Below are positions 1-10,386 of a DNA stretch of 64,000 bases, piece after piece. The notes beneath the pieces were generated by a model, which saw nothing but the letters and a program-made list of their open reading frames with translations, was not told the DNA's origin and made no database searches. The first letter of the stretch is position 1. Every line of letters starts with the position of its first letter. The stretch spans positions 171,327,341-171,391,340 of the forward strand of contig CM041293.1 of assembly GCA_023052935.1 (NCBI GenBank). The letters are read 5' to 3'. This DNA is from Piezodorus guildinii. Its lineage: Eukaryota; Arthropoda; Insecta; Hemiptera; Pentatomidae. Position numbers and translations under genes: made by a program.

Positions 1-193
1 TGTCTTAAATATGAAATTTCAGTTACATAGGACTAACTGTTTCCGCCCGGGAGTTACCACACACAGACCTTTTTGCAGGACTTGGTTATTTGGACTCAGG
101 AGACCCTAAAATGTGTATTTCCGTTAAAAACTGGAATTCGAAAATTTTCACGATCGCAATACTTTCCCTTACTATATATATTAAGTGAAAGTA
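1..193 (+). repeat. Helentron-like repeat, 3' part, cut by window start
   Basis: This is the 3' portion of the dispersed family best seen at 23045-23860. It shares the block around GTGTATTTCCGTT, AATTCGAAAATTTTCACGAT and the end in which CCCTTACTATATATA runs into AAGTGAAAGTAA. The palindromic TACTATATATA segment can fold into a hairpin just before the terminus. No coding capacity is seen. The class is inferred from structure. Confidence 0.6.
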
Positions 194-256
194 AAAATAT
201 GAATGAGAAAGGAGATCGATAGAGAATTCAAAAAGAATGTTTTGGGAAAGGACACA

Positions 257-509
257 AGTAGATGTAAAATGCCGATTCTGACAAATGGCTTCTGTGCAAG
301 ATGCCTTCGCCCATTTCCCGCCAAAACAGGTAGCTTTTATTGAACGATCGTTCGCGATCTACTCCATCCAACCTAACCTCGTATAGTTAGTCTTATTTAT
401 TGATTTAATATTCTTTCTGTTATAAAATATAAGCAAAGGGAACCTAACTATCACTACACCGCCATCTTACACTGAATTCCTGTGCCAGAATCGCCATTTT
501 ACATCTACT
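257..509. mobile_element. Small TIR element (MITE), 253 bp
   Basis: The ends are inverted repeats of about 26 bp: AGTAGATGTAAAATG.CGATT at 257-282 matches the reverse complement of 484-509 with two or three mismatches. The interior is non-coding. No clear target duplication is visible, so superfamily and exact ends are uncertain. Confidence 0.55.
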
Positions 510-559
510 GAAGCTGTTCTATCTGATAGAGTATAATAAACATTGATTGATTTGATTCT

Positions 560-625
560 GGTAGAAAGGATATCAGAACAGAGCTAATGGGTCCGAGGAT
601 GCTACCTTGAGGAACACCAGCATAT
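560..625 (-). pseudogene. Jockey-type reverse transcriptase fragment
   Basis: The minus strand encodes AGVPQGSILGP, the conserved reverse transcriptase block just before the catalytic YADD/FADD motif. The same block occurs at about 6790-6850 in the full-length Jockey. Only some 20 codons survive and no open frame extends outwards, so this is a relic. Confidence 0.6.
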
Positions 626-689
626 TAAGAAAAAATGAAGGAATAGGAACTATTGTGATTTATTAAAGAAAATATAAATTTTAATAAAT

Positions 690-1190
690 AAATAAGGTTA
701 GGAAGAAATCTTAACCCAACTAACATCCATACAGGTAATGATGAATAATTCCCAGACAGTCCAATATTATATTCTCGGCCGTCATCGCCCATGGCTCTAC
801 GAAGCCATCTAATTCCTCCCGCCTCCTTACAATCCAAAATCCTGAATGCCCTTTATGTTGTTACAAATAAACTCCTCCATAATGACCTAAACATCCCATT
901 TGTTGCAGACATAGCCCGTGATAGATACTCCTCATTCCATTCTGAACTCCCTGTCTTTACAAACCCACTTGTCCGTAATTTATCTTCCTTAGATATCCCT
1001 GATAACCCTAGAAAGCGACTGAAAAGAAGGTGGCCTCAGGACCTATTGAGTTAAAATAGTTAGATAAGTGCTACCACTGGGTGGTTCTTTCTCAAGACAT
1101 TTTTATGACTTTTTTTTTCAGTCCTCATATTTACTTGTTGTGTTCTTTAATACAGTTGTAAATTACTATAAATAAATAATTAAAAAAAAT
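690..1190 (+). pseudogene. 5'-truncated Jockey-type LINE, C-terminus and 3' UTR
   Basis: The open frame 791-1054 (87 codons, TAA stop) is homologous to the last residues of the Jockey ORF2 at 6069-6641: both carry LHNDLN(I/V)PF, then NPL.R.LSS, and end in RLKR.WP.D.L. About 135 bp of 3' UTR follows, containing GTACCACTGGGTGG-like and ACAGTTGTAAAT blocks, and it ends in an A-rich run near 1190. The copies at 36776-37435, 41560-41760 and 49065-49600 have the same 3' UTR, so this is a second Jockey subfamily distinct from the full-length one. The sequence at 690-788 recurs near 48430-48520 and may be a separate older repeat. Confidence 0.75.
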
Positions 1191-1300
1191 TGGCTTATCC
1201 GGACTTAATTAGGATAGTGTTTTTACTAGGGATCGAGTATCTTAAAGCGCACAGGCTCGAGACCACCATTTTATCCTTTTCCAAGACATTGTATAAGGTA
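1191..1300 (-). repeat. Partial tRNA-derived SINE (family A, body only)
   Basis: The blocks TTAATTAGGATAG, CACAGGCTCGAGACCACC and nearby words match the minus strand of the SINE body seen complete at 57966-58246. The tRNA-like head is missing. The copy is diverged and truncated. Confidence 0.5.
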
Positions 1301-1699
1301 TCAATTCAAGAAAATGGCGTCTGAAAAAGATTTAATTTCTCTATTTTCCTTTCCTCTCTTCTCACACCCTATCTCATCTCACTCTCTCTCATTCTGTTGA
1401 GAAATACTTCCTCCAAAACTTGCGACGGTCTAAATGACTCGACTCTCCTTGATCGGAAGCTGCCTAATAGGACCGCAAGCTTACCTTTACAAACGCTTAG
1501 ATAGAACTCATTGAAATTTAAACTCCCTTTCCAGCTTTTAAATTCTCTCCCTCGCCTTACTTAGTATAATCGACAAATTTAAATTCAATCAGTACCAACT
1601 AATTGTGGGTTTAACCAATCGATTTATATGTGATAATTGGTAATAAAAAATCTGGTGTACGAATCACCTAACTTTTGGCACCAATTCATTTAAATTAGA
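1301..1699. other. Unassigned AT-rich stretch
   Basis: There is a pyrimidine-rich segment at about 1340-1395. No open frame, tRNA fold or family match was recognised in the rest. Confidence 0.5.
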
Positions 1700-2114
1700 T
1701 TCTCTGTAAATAAAGCAGGATTGCTAGGGGTAGAAACTTGGAATGATACGTTATTTCTTCCAAAAACTAATATTGCGTCGATATGGATACGTCGAGTTTA
1801 ATCAAAATCGTTAGAGACGTTTTTAAGAAAATTATAAAAATGTGCAAAATGCATTGTATAAAGTAGCAATTATGGTAAGCTGATTTTGATGAAAAGGTTT
1901 TTATAACATCTTGAGCGTATAGTTGTCTTCAATTAAACGCGCTAGAGTTACCACACACACCCATACCCACAGACACACAGACCTTTTTGCATGACTTGGT
2001 TATTTGGACTCAGGGGACCCTAAAACGTGTATTTCCGTTGAAAACTGGAATTCGAAAATTTTCACGATCGCAATACTTTCCCTTACTATATTTCATACAT
2101 AGGTAAGTGAAAGT
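1700..2114 (+). repeat. Helentron-like repeat, 5'-truncated
   Basis: The copy contains the family blocks TCGAGTTTAATCAAAATCGT, GTGCAAAATGCAT, AGTTACCACACAC and GGACTCAGGGGACCCTAAAA, and it ends at GTAAGTGAAAGTG. No protein is encoded. A second, short copy begins about 180 bp downstream. Confidence 0.65.
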
Positions 2115-2295
2115 GAATAAGCTAGAAGATAAATTTTAAATATTAAAAATTTTATTAAATTAATTATCATTTTAGAAGATGATGTTTTAATATTTAATTA
2201 TATTAATATATATTATACTCTTTAGTTTGTTGGTTTTAATAAAGTGTTTAATATATTTATTTTTGTATAAAGTGGTCTATATGTAAAAAAAAAAA

Positions 2296-2501
2296 TATGG
2301 TGCGGGCAACACACGACTTTCACTTACCGTATCATCTTAATGAAAGTCAGTTACCACACACTCGCAGACACAGACACTTTTTGCGGGACTTGGTTATTTG
2401 GACTCAGGGGACCCTAAAACGTGTATTTCCGTTGAAAACTGGAATTCGAAAATTTTCACGATAGCAATACATACCCTTACTATATATAGTAAGTGAAAGT
2501 A
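2296..2501 (+). repeat. Helentron-like repeat, short form with both ends
   Basis: It starts at TATGGTGCGGGCAACACACG followed by ACTTTCACTTAC, jumps directly to the 3' part (CAGTTACCACACAC), and ends with CCTTACTATATATAGTAAGT then GAAAGT. About 600 bp of the 816-bp form at 23045-23860 is missing, so it is an internal deletion derivative that keeps both termini. Confidence 0.65.
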
Positions 2502-2637
2502 AAAAAAGTTAACGAAAGGTTCTGAGAGTTGGGCGGGTGTGTCATGTATTTATGTTGAAAACTGGAATTCGAAAATTTACACGATCGCAATACTTTCCCT
2601 TACTATATATATTTTATTTATAGGTAAGTGAAAATAA
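2502..2637 (+). repeat. Helentron-like 3' end fragment
   Basis: Only the last 100 or so bases of the family are present (GAAAACTGGAATTCGAAAAT to GTAAGTGAAAATAA), immediately after the preceding copy. The two 3' ends therefore lie head to tail. Confidence 0.5.
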
Positions 2638-3132
2638 AAATTACTATTAACAATAATTTAAGATGTTGTTTAATAATTAAAATAAAATGGTGTCTAAACA
2701 TTTTTCTTTAATTTCTTGAATATCTAAAAAAAAAAAAAAAATAATCTTAGCCTTCGGATTATACTGTAATTATATAATATTAAAAAAAGAAAGATTGTAT
2801 GCGTGAGAGAGACGATATTTACAAAATTGAATTTGTTTATTTTCGTTTAAGACAATAGAACCCCAGCAACCCTTGGCAAAAAGTATCAAGGAAAATCTAT
2901 TTTCAGCGCTGGGGAAAAATTAGATTTCCTTTCACATGTAAAACAGTTTTCAGGTATTCTTCACAATCCCTTTTTTCAAAAGGGACGTTGTTAAATTAAA
3001 ATCAGGTTGTTGTTTTTTTCTATGAGGAAGAAATTTTCATTATTTAAATAACAAAACAAATTTAAGGCTCAGTTATAAATAACATCAAACAAATGCAATC
3101 CAAACTAAAGGAATGTTTAAAAGTTAAAACTA
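2638..3132. other. Unassigned AT-rich stretch
   Basis: There are poly-A runs near 2730 and no open frame worth calling. The segment around 2860-2920 (AATAGAACCCCAGCAACCC) is less AT-biased and did not match other parts of the window. Confidence 0.45.
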
Positions 3133-4018
3133 TTGGGTTGTTTCACATGAAATGTTGGTTTTTATATTTTCTGAAATACATAAAGGATTTTGCAGGTCTC
3201 TGTAGTCTTCTTCCGAATGTTTACATATTTAAAGTAAACAGTTACTTATCCTCTAATTTTGTATTATAAACATTAGTATACATCCAAATATGAACATGAA
3301 AACACGCGATTTTCGAGTAATATTTTTGTACGAGTTTAAACTCGGCCATTCAGCAGCTGAGGCCGCTGGAAATACTTGCAAGGCGTTTGGGGAAGGGAGT
3401 GTTAATGAACGGACCATTCGCCGTTGGTTTGCTAAGTTTTCAGCAGGGGATACCGACTTGAAAAACTTGCCCCGAGGAAGACCTCCATCCGTAATAGACA
3501 ACGATGTCACCAAACATACAGTAGAAGGAAACCCCTAACAAACAGTTAAAGGACTCTCAGCACAACTAAATGCAAGTGCATCTACCGTTTCCAGACATTT
3601 GAAGTGTATTGGGAAAGTAAAAAAGCTCGATACATGAGTACCTCATGATCTCACAGAGCGCCAGCAAGACCCCATGTTTCAAAACATACCGTGCAAAAAT
3701 TGAAAGAACTGTGCTACGAAGTTATTATATTCTCCCGACTCGTCTCCAACAGATTACCACCTGTTGAGGAATTTAGACAACTTCGTCAAAGAAAAACTTT
3801 TTGAAAATGATGATCAAGTGAAAAGTGCGTTTTCAGATTTTGTTTCACTTCAAAGCTCAGAGTTTTTCAGTTCGAGGATAAAAAAGTTGGTGTCACGTTA
3901 GGAAATATGTATAGAAAAAGAAGGTAAATACTTCGAATAAAATTATCTTGTTTTCATATCGTATTTTCAATAAAAATCTTTTACCTTGAAAACGGACATT
4001 TCATGTGACACAGCCCAA
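3133..4018 (+). mobile_element. Non-autonomous mariner, TA-flanked, catalytic centre deleted
   Basis: The ends TTGGGTTGTTTCACATGAAA and its inverse (TTTCATGTGACACAGCCCAA) are flanked by TA on both sides, the target used by Tc1/mariner elements. Reading frame +2 from 3290 encodes the N-terminal DNA-binding part of a mariner transposase (KLGHSAAEAA, NERTIRRWFAKFSAGDTDL, RPPSVIDND), ending at an early stop at 3537. A continuation carries QLNASASTVSRHLK and VPHDLTERQ. It then jumps at about 3675-3695 to the C-terminus (KLKEL, FSSRIKKLVSR). The region that should carry the first catalytic aspartates is absent, and several stops are present. The same deletion junction recurs in other copies. Confidence 0.9.
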
Positions 4019-4354
4019 TACAATATTAAGCTTTCTAACGGTATGTAAAGCATTTGTATAACGACAAACCACAAATAGGAAAAGTTTTATCCTCATTCTT
4101 TTATTTACCCAAAATGTTTTTGTTTTTTTATGTAAGGTAATTATTACCCCTATTATTAAGAAATTTTAATTATTCAGCGAAAAAAAAATCCATTTTTGAA
4201 AAATTGTTTATTTTAGAACATGGAATAACAATTTCAAGCCGATGGAACGTTTATACATTTTTTTTACTTTTACATTTTAATTCCATAATTATCATGATCT
4301 TATTATTTATCATATAATTATTATTTATAATATTTTTGTATGTTTGTGATTTTT
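4019..4354. other. Unassigned AT-rich stretch
   Basis: Low-complexity A/T-rich DNA with no recognised element or open frame. Confidence 0.45.
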
Positions 4355-4435
4355 TTATTTACTTACGTATATATGAAATATAGAGTAAGGGAACCTATTG
4401 GAATCGTGTAAATTTTCAAATTTGAGTTTTCAACT
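4355..4435 (-). repeat. Helentron-like 3' end fragment, diverged
   Basis: ACTTACGTATATATGAAATA followed by AGAGTAAGGGAACCTATTGG and TCGTGTAAATTTTC is the minus-strand 3' terminus of the family. About 80 bp survives. Confidence 0.5.
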
Positions 4436-4727
4436 TACAAATTAGGCACATGTGCGGACAGGGATGATTCACTCATTTACTATTTATTTGTAAACAACGT
4501 ATGGACGGAAATATTAGTATTAAGGGTGTTACCAGCTAATGATAAAAAGTTTAAGCACTCGAAAATTCCTAACTTTTGACTTGACTTTTGTCCACCTAAA
4601 TTGGTGATTTTGCCCTTTGTGAGTCGACCATACATCCTCAAAATACTGTTTTACTAGAATTGTTTATTTTGGCGTTGGCAACGGAAAAAAAAAATCCTTG
4701 TAGTAATTACCTTCTGGAGATGAACGA

Positions 4728-4970
4728 CTCAATTGAGACGTTGATTTCCAAAAGGTACTATATCCACTTTAGAAAATTTTACAGGAAACGCAAAAATCTG
4801 TCATTTATTTATTATTGGACCAATTTACGTGATTATTTTTTTATTGAAATCAAAAGTTGATTTTTAAGTGTGTTGCCAACTCATTTTTCCAAATTATTGC
4901 ACTTTTTCCGATGATTTTAAACAATATAATATGGATATAGTACCTTTTGGAAATCAACGTCTCAATTGAG
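4728..4970. mobile_element. MITE of the TAGTACC family, 243 bp
   Basis: Perfect 39-bp terminal inverted repeats lie at 4728-4766 (CTCAATTGAGACGTTGATTT and onward) and 4932-4970. Each contains the motif TTCCAAAAGGTACTA or its complement. The interior of about 165 bp is non-coding; a 66-codon open frame across it is fortuitous. An inverted relative with a much longer interior lies at 30366-31617. The right TIR is shared with the start of the tandem array that follows, so the array may have grown from such ends. Confidence 0.75.
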
Positions 4971-5594
4971 CTGTTAACATAAATGATAAGTTTTATAAAT
5001 CTATAAGCTCACATTCTTATTAATTATTTAAAAATTTAATAATATTTCATGAATACGGACGTTTCACTGTGACCTAATGAAATTCTTATGAAAACCAAAT
5101 TTAACATTTAAAATGTAATTTAAATAGTTCATTTGAGATATAAGATAGTAATAAACCGAATAAAATAGAAACCGTTCTTATTTTTGCATTATTTGAATAC
5201 ATATATAGCGATTAAGTTTTTAGTAGTAAGTTAGTAGGAAATATAGTAGCTTTTGGAACGAAACATGGATATAGTACCTTTTGGAATGAACTAAAATGTG
5301 TATTTAGTACCTTTTGGAATAAAATGCAATTTTTAAAGGATTTTTATGTTTTTAGATAAAATTTGATGACGGATTTAAATAAAACTAAGCCATTAGAATA
5401 CAAATATGTGAAAATATTAACTTTGAAAAAAATGTCCTATAGTACCTTTTGGAAATCAACGTCTCAATTGAGCTGTTAACATAAATGATAAGTTTTTATA
5501 AATCTATAAGCTCACATTCTTATTAATTATTTAAAAATTTAATAATATTTCATGAATACGGACGTTTCACTGTGACCTAATGAAATTCTTATGA

Positions 5595-5598
<4 letters not shown>
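4932..5598. repeat. Tandem array of about 500-bp units (left part)
   Basis: Units begin at TAGTACCTTTTGGAAATCAA then CGTCTCAATTGAGCTGTTAA and run through the AAATAGAAACCGTTCTTATT block back to the next such start. Starts lie near 4939 and 5441 here, and near 10757 and 11327 beyond the Jockey insertion. Spacing is about 502, 515 (Jockey removed) and 570 bp. Each unit carries several iterations of TAGTACCTTTTGGAA. No coding capacity. Confidence 0.75.
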
Positions 5599-5643
<45 letters not shown>

Positions 5644-6068
5644 TCGTATATATTACAATTTGTCATAATAGACAATAATAATAGTGCTACAGGATCTCAT
5701 TCATACAATATTTACAATATAAACAAAAGGAAAGTCAAATTACATAAAATAAAATCAAAATAAGTAAACGTATACAATAACAAAATTAAGTAGACAAAAT
5801 AAATACAAATAAATGAAGTTAACAAATAAATAAACAAAACATGTCACATTCATACCTATGTACAATATTTACAATCAGCTCGGGAACCCCGGACGGGGCT
5901 TGTCCCCCCACTTGTGGAAGGACAAGCAGAGTCCAAAGGATCCCAGCGCCTCCCTCTCAGCCGCATCACTGGTGAGAGCCAGCGGAAGCTAAGTGAGGGC
6001 GCCATAGCCACAATCACACCGCACTTGAGAGGAGAATCTGACCAGTGTCAGAACTCCAGCATATGTAT

Positions 6069-8752
6069 TTACAATATATCTCGGGGCCACTGCCGTTTCA
6101 ACCTTCTAGGTGGGTTGTATGGATGAGTGGAGCTGGATAGGGATCGTGCTAAAGGATTAGGATGATGAATGAGGTTCTGATGGAATTTGGAAAATTTGGA
6201 TGGAATTAGGTCTGAGATAAATGGAACATTAAGGTCGTGGTGCAAGGTATAGTTGGATACATAATAAGGAGCATTTACTATTATTCGGAGGACTTTGGAT
6301 TGAAAGGATTGAATGCGTTTGATGTTAGAACGTTTAGCTGTCCCCCACAGTTCAAGTCCGTAGGTCCAGATGGGCTTCAGTATTGTCTTATAAATTAATA
6401 ATTTGTTGTCAACTGTAAGTTCAGATTTTCTGTTTAACAGTCTGTATAACTGTCCGAATCGTCGATTGAGTTCTTTTCTTTTAAGTCTTGTATGTGGGTT
6501 CCACGTCAGTCTTTTGTCAAGTAGTAAGCCAAGATAGCGGACTGTATCTGAAGGAGGAATAGGAATGGAATTGAAGTAAACTGGCGGACAGGAGTTTCGT
6601 CGAAGAGTGAAGGTTACATGTTTGCATTTGGCCTCGTTCACCTTTATGCGCCAAGCACCACACCAGTCTTCGATAAGACAAAGGTGTCTTTGCAGGATTA
6701 AGGATGCGGTTTCGGGATCGGGACTGGATGATAGGATGGCGGTGTCATCTGCAAATGTTGCCAGAAAGGTGTCAGGATGATTAGGAATATCAGCGGTGTA
6801 AAGGATGTAGAGAACGGGTCCCAGGACGCTGCCCTGAGGAACACCGGCCTCAACGGGATAAAAGTTGGAAAATTCTACACCACAGCGTACTTGGAAGGAG
6901 CGGTTTGAGAGATAGGATCTTAGAATGAGGTAGAGAGACTGGGGTAAATGCGTTTTAAGCTTGAAGAGTAATCCAGCGTGCCATACCGGTCAAAAGCTTG
7001 CGCTATGTCCAGAAACGCACCAGAACAATACTCTTTACATTCGAGGGCTGAGGAAATATGGTCTACAACTCGGAGTCCTTGTTGAACAGTGGAATGATGA
7101 GAGCGGAAACCAAACTGGTGGGAAGGAAGGTTGTGAGATTCTAATATAGGCAGGATTCGTTTTAGAAGGAGCTTTTCGAAGATTTTTGAGAGGATGGGGA
7201 GTAGACTTATAGGTCTGTAGGATGAAGTGTTACTGGAAGGTTTACCTGGTTTTAGGAATAGAATGATTGTGGAATGTTTCCATAAGAGAGGAAAATAGGT
7301 GGTGCGAAGGATGCAGTTGTAGATGTATGTAAGAAAAATAATGGCTTTCTGGGGAAGTTGTCGCAGGATCTGGGGGGTAAGGAGATCGTGTCCAGGAGAT
7401 TTACGAAGGGGCAGTTTTTGAAGAAGATATTTCACCTCAGATGGATTAATAGCTTTAGGAGGTAGGGAAAGAGGTATTGGTGAGAAAAGGAATTCTTGAA
7501 CTGTTGTGGTATGATTTCTGTTGGATTCCGGGTGAGGAGTGAATACTTTGGAGAGGTGTGTGGCGAATTCCTCGGCTTTATCTTCATCAGACGCAGCCCA
7601 GGAGTCATCACCACGCCGGAGAGGATGGGAAACTTTATGGTATTTTAGGATCTTTTTGGTCACATTCCACAGGGAATTATCTCGAGCTGATAGAGAGGAG
7701 AGGTAGGAATTAAAGGACTGGGAACGGAAGGTCGCCAACTCCCGCTTTAATTGCCTACAATAAAAGTTATAGGAGCGGCGATCTGTTGGGTGTCGGGTTC
7801 TTTGCCATAATGATCTGGCTCGGCGTTTTGCATGGATGAGGTCAGCTAGGTGTTGAGGTAAATGGTTTTGCTGAGGAGTTCTATTGGAGTGCTTAGGAGA
7901 GGAGGCAGTCCAGACAGCTTGTTGAATGGCGGTTGTTAACGAGTAGACGGAATCATCAAGGTCATCTGGTGTTTTGAGGGTCACACTGAGGTCAATATTA
8001 TCGGTGAGGATTTGGCGGAAGAGGTTCCAGTTGACAGGGCCTCGGATAAATGATGGTGGAATGGGTTTCGGAATAGGAGTTAGAGATACTTTAAGGGTCA
8101 GTGGACTATGGTCAGAGGATAGTTCATCAAGGCGAGTTACGGAATAGTTCAGGGAGCCTAATCCGCTGTGGATGAAGAAGTCGAGGATATCTGGATTACG
8201 GTTAGGATCTGTTGGCCAGTAGGTAGGGGAGTCAGGAGGTATGAGGTTAAAATTTCGGGAATTCAGAGCAGTCAGCAAATTTCTTCCACGAGAATTCGTG
8301 GTTCTAGAACCCCACTGCTGGTGCTTGGCGTTTAGATCTCCACCCAGAATAAAATGATTTCCTAAGGAATCCAGGAAGGATGCAAATTCGGTGTTGGAAA
8401 TGGAGTGTTTGGGAGGGCAATATGCTGATGTAATAGTTACCGGATAGGAAAAAGTCTTGATTACTATTGCTGTGGCTTGCAGGAGATCATAGGTAGGAAG
8501 TGGAAGTAAATGATGAGAGAGGGATTGGTGGACAATGATAGCAGAACCGGCATGAGCTTTGCCGTCTGGGTGGTCTGTACGGTATGTTATGTACTGCGGT
8601 ATTTTGAAAAGCTGTTTAGTGGTTAGTCTAGTTTCAGTAATAAGTGCAACGTCAATTTTTTTGTCTTCCAACAACGCTGTCAGTTCGTCAGTGTGATTTC
8701 TAACACCATTCGCATTCCAAAGGAGAATGGATAAGGAATTAGATGAGGTCAT
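6069..8752 (-). pseudogene. Jockey ORF2: endonuclease-reverse transcriptase, one frameshift
   Basis: ORF2 nicks the target and copies element RNA into the nick. Reading from 8752, residues 1-230 form an apurinic-type endonuclease (WNANGVRNH, ALITETR, GGDLNAKHQQWGS, SSDHSPL). The reverse transcriptase begins near residue 430 (KSPGHDLLTPQIL, SSYRPISLLP, FGFRSHHST, FLDIAQAFDR). At about 6986-6988 a single missing base shifts the frame, and the original frame stops at 6920. In the other frame the protein continues without a stop through VPQGSVLGPVLY, the catalytic FADD near 6743-6754, YLGLLLDKRLTWNPH and a C-terminus ending RLKRQWPRDIL at 6069. Ignoring the frameshift, the total is about 890 residues, the usual length for the clade. 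Apart from that base I see no other disabling change. Confidence 0.9.
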
Positions 8753-10066
8753 TTATGGTTTTTGTAAGGCAGGAATGAGATTTGATACAAGGTTCGTAAG
8801 GAGTGATATTAGAGGCATAACAAGGGATTTGATTTCGGAGATGAAGGATGTCATGAGACTGGTAAGGTCTGTGACATTTGATGGAGAAGGGATATGGGAA
8901 ATTTGATGTTGAGGAGTTTTTTGAAGAATAGGAAAATTTTGTGGAATAGTTTGTTGTGGAATAGGTGGATTATGCTGAGGTAAACGTTGTTTCGGCAGGG
9001 CCTCGGCTTCATTACTCTGGTCCCCACCTCCAAGTAAGTGGGCAAATGAGACATTGGAATCTACAAATTTAGATGGTTCTCTTCTAGATCTTGTTATTCT
9101 TGCTGTTTCTGGTTCTTGAGGTTTTTGAAATCTGGTCTTTAGATTTTTATATATTTGGCATCCCTTGTAGTTGGCTGGATGGTCCTTGAGGCAATGAGCA
9201 CATACTGCGGGTGATGACTTCGGTTTAGTGCATTCTCCTGTCCTATGCTCTTCTCCGCATTTCACACAGCGTGGTATATGGTGGCAATAAGATTTAGTAT
9301 GGCCATATGCCTGACAATTATGGCATTGGACTATATCCTTCTTCATGTAGGGCTTCTCTACTCTTACACAGCTGTAGTACAGTCGTTTAAGATCATAGAT
9401 TTTTTCCACTCCTGTCGATGGTTCTAGATCAACAAAAAACATTGGAAGTTGAACTTTATCTTTCAAAACGTTGGTGACTTGGCGCACCTTATATCCCATC
9501 TCCATCAGTTTTTCTTTAATAACTTCAGTTGGTGTCGAGGGATGCAAGTTTCTTATTACAATCCTCAGTGCTCTCTCCTGGCGTAGCTGATAAGTATGGA
9601 ACTCGGCCTTGGTGTCTGTCAGATATTTTACTACTTTCCTGTAGGTTTCAGCACTATCCGGAGATATTTTAGTGTCATTTGTTCTATTCAGACATGAGTA
9701 GCTACCAGGGTTGGTTAATTTATTAAGTTGTGCACAAAGAAGTTGAAAATTTTTAATATTTTTGACAAATATCGGGGGAGGTGGTGGTTCCCTTGGTGTA
9801 GGGGCAGATTCCATGTCTTCTTTTTCACTATGGAGGATTTGAAATGGATTCGGTGTGAAAAAAGGAGATTCATCTGTCATCTCCTGTGATGATGGGCCAG
9901 GCTGGGGTTCAGATTTCAAAGTGTTACTTGAAGGGTTCGCTTGTGTTGGTAACTTCTTATTGTTATCACGACGGGGTCTTTGTTTAGTGGGAGACGAATT
10001 TGAACCTGCTGATCTTGATCTTTTACTTGCCGTTTTAGAAGACATCACTTGATGAAAATATCGCAT
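8753..10066 (-). CDS. Jockey ORF1: gag-like nucleic-acid-binding protein
   Basis: 437 codons with no internal stop. ORF1 proteins of Jockey elements bind element RNA and form the ribonucleoprotein that carries it to the target. The N-terminal 100 residues are basic, then proline-rich, and look disordered. Residues about 165-240 (starting RIVIRNLHPSTPTEVI) resemble the PRE_C2HC domain typical of these proteins. Cysteine/histidine knuckles follow at about 247-305: CHNCQAYGHTKSYC, CVKCGEEHRTGEC and CAHCLKDHPANYKGC. The first Met is used here; a second Met at residue 8 is an equally good start. The TAA stop abuts the ORF2 ATG directly (TAAATG), which suggests termination-reinitiation. The protein looks intact. 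Confidence 0.9.
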   Translation of the reverse strand: MRYFHQVMSSKTASKRSRSAGSNSSPTKQRPRRDNNKKLPTQANPSSNTLKSEPQPGPSSQEMTDESPFFTPNPFQILHSEKEDMESAPTPREPPPPPIFVKNIKNFQLLCAQLNKLTNPGSYSCLNRTNDTKISPDSAETYRKVVKYLTDTKAEFHTYQLRQERALRIVIRNLHPSTPTEVIKEKLMEMGYKVRQVTNVLKDKVQLPMFFVDLEPSTGVEKIYDLKRLYYSCVRVEKPYMKKDIVQCHNCQAYGHTKSYCHHIPRCVKCGEEHRTGECTKPKSSPAVCAHCLKDHPANYKGCQIYKNLKTRFQKPQEPETARITRSRREPSKFVDSNVSFAHLLGGGDQSNEAEALPKQRLPQHNPPIPQQTIPQNFPILQKTPQHQISHIPSPSNVTDLTSLMTSFISEIKSLVMPLISLLTNLVSNLIPALQKP

Positions 10067-10386
10067 TTCATATATAAAAAAAAGATAGTAATATGAGAAT
10101 GTTAAAGGGAAACAAGTAATAAGTATATATTCCCAATACCAGCAATCAGCTGATATGAGGAAATATGGCTACCCTTTGTGTCAAGCCTATTGACTCTGCA
10201 TTCACTGTTTGCGGTAAAAAAAAATTACTCTGCTTACCGAAATAATACTCCAAACCTTACTGCTGTTGATGTCCAAAAAGCTGGCAGCTTTTTCGAGACT
10301 GGAATCGATGAAAATCCTTTTGAAAAATCAAAAATCTCAGAGACGAAGTTAAGTGCGACTGTTACCATCTGGCGCATCAGCTGATC

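Larger units (their letters stand above)
5599..10386 (-). mobile_element. Full-length Jockey-clade non-LTR retrotransposon
   Basis: The element is 4788 bp on the minus strand. Its 3' end is a 43-nt T run on the plus strand (a poly-A tail) at 5599-5641. It is bounded by a 12-bp target duplication TCTTATGAAAAC at 5587-5598 and 10387-10398, and removing it restores the tandem-array unit seen intact at about 10890-10930. In order it holds a 5' UTR of about 320 bp, ORF1 (zinc-knuckle nucleic-acid-binding protein), ORF2 (endonuclease and reverse transcriptase, one frameshift), a 3' UTR of about 430 bp and the tail. The full length and long clean tail suggest a fairly recent insertion. Jockey clade is assigned from ORF1 zinc knuckles and the ORF2 domain order. 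Confidence 0.93.

Noticed and set aside
4660..4860. 66-codon open frame
   Set aside because: Spans the left TIR and interior of a MITE; no homologue recognised and low complexity.
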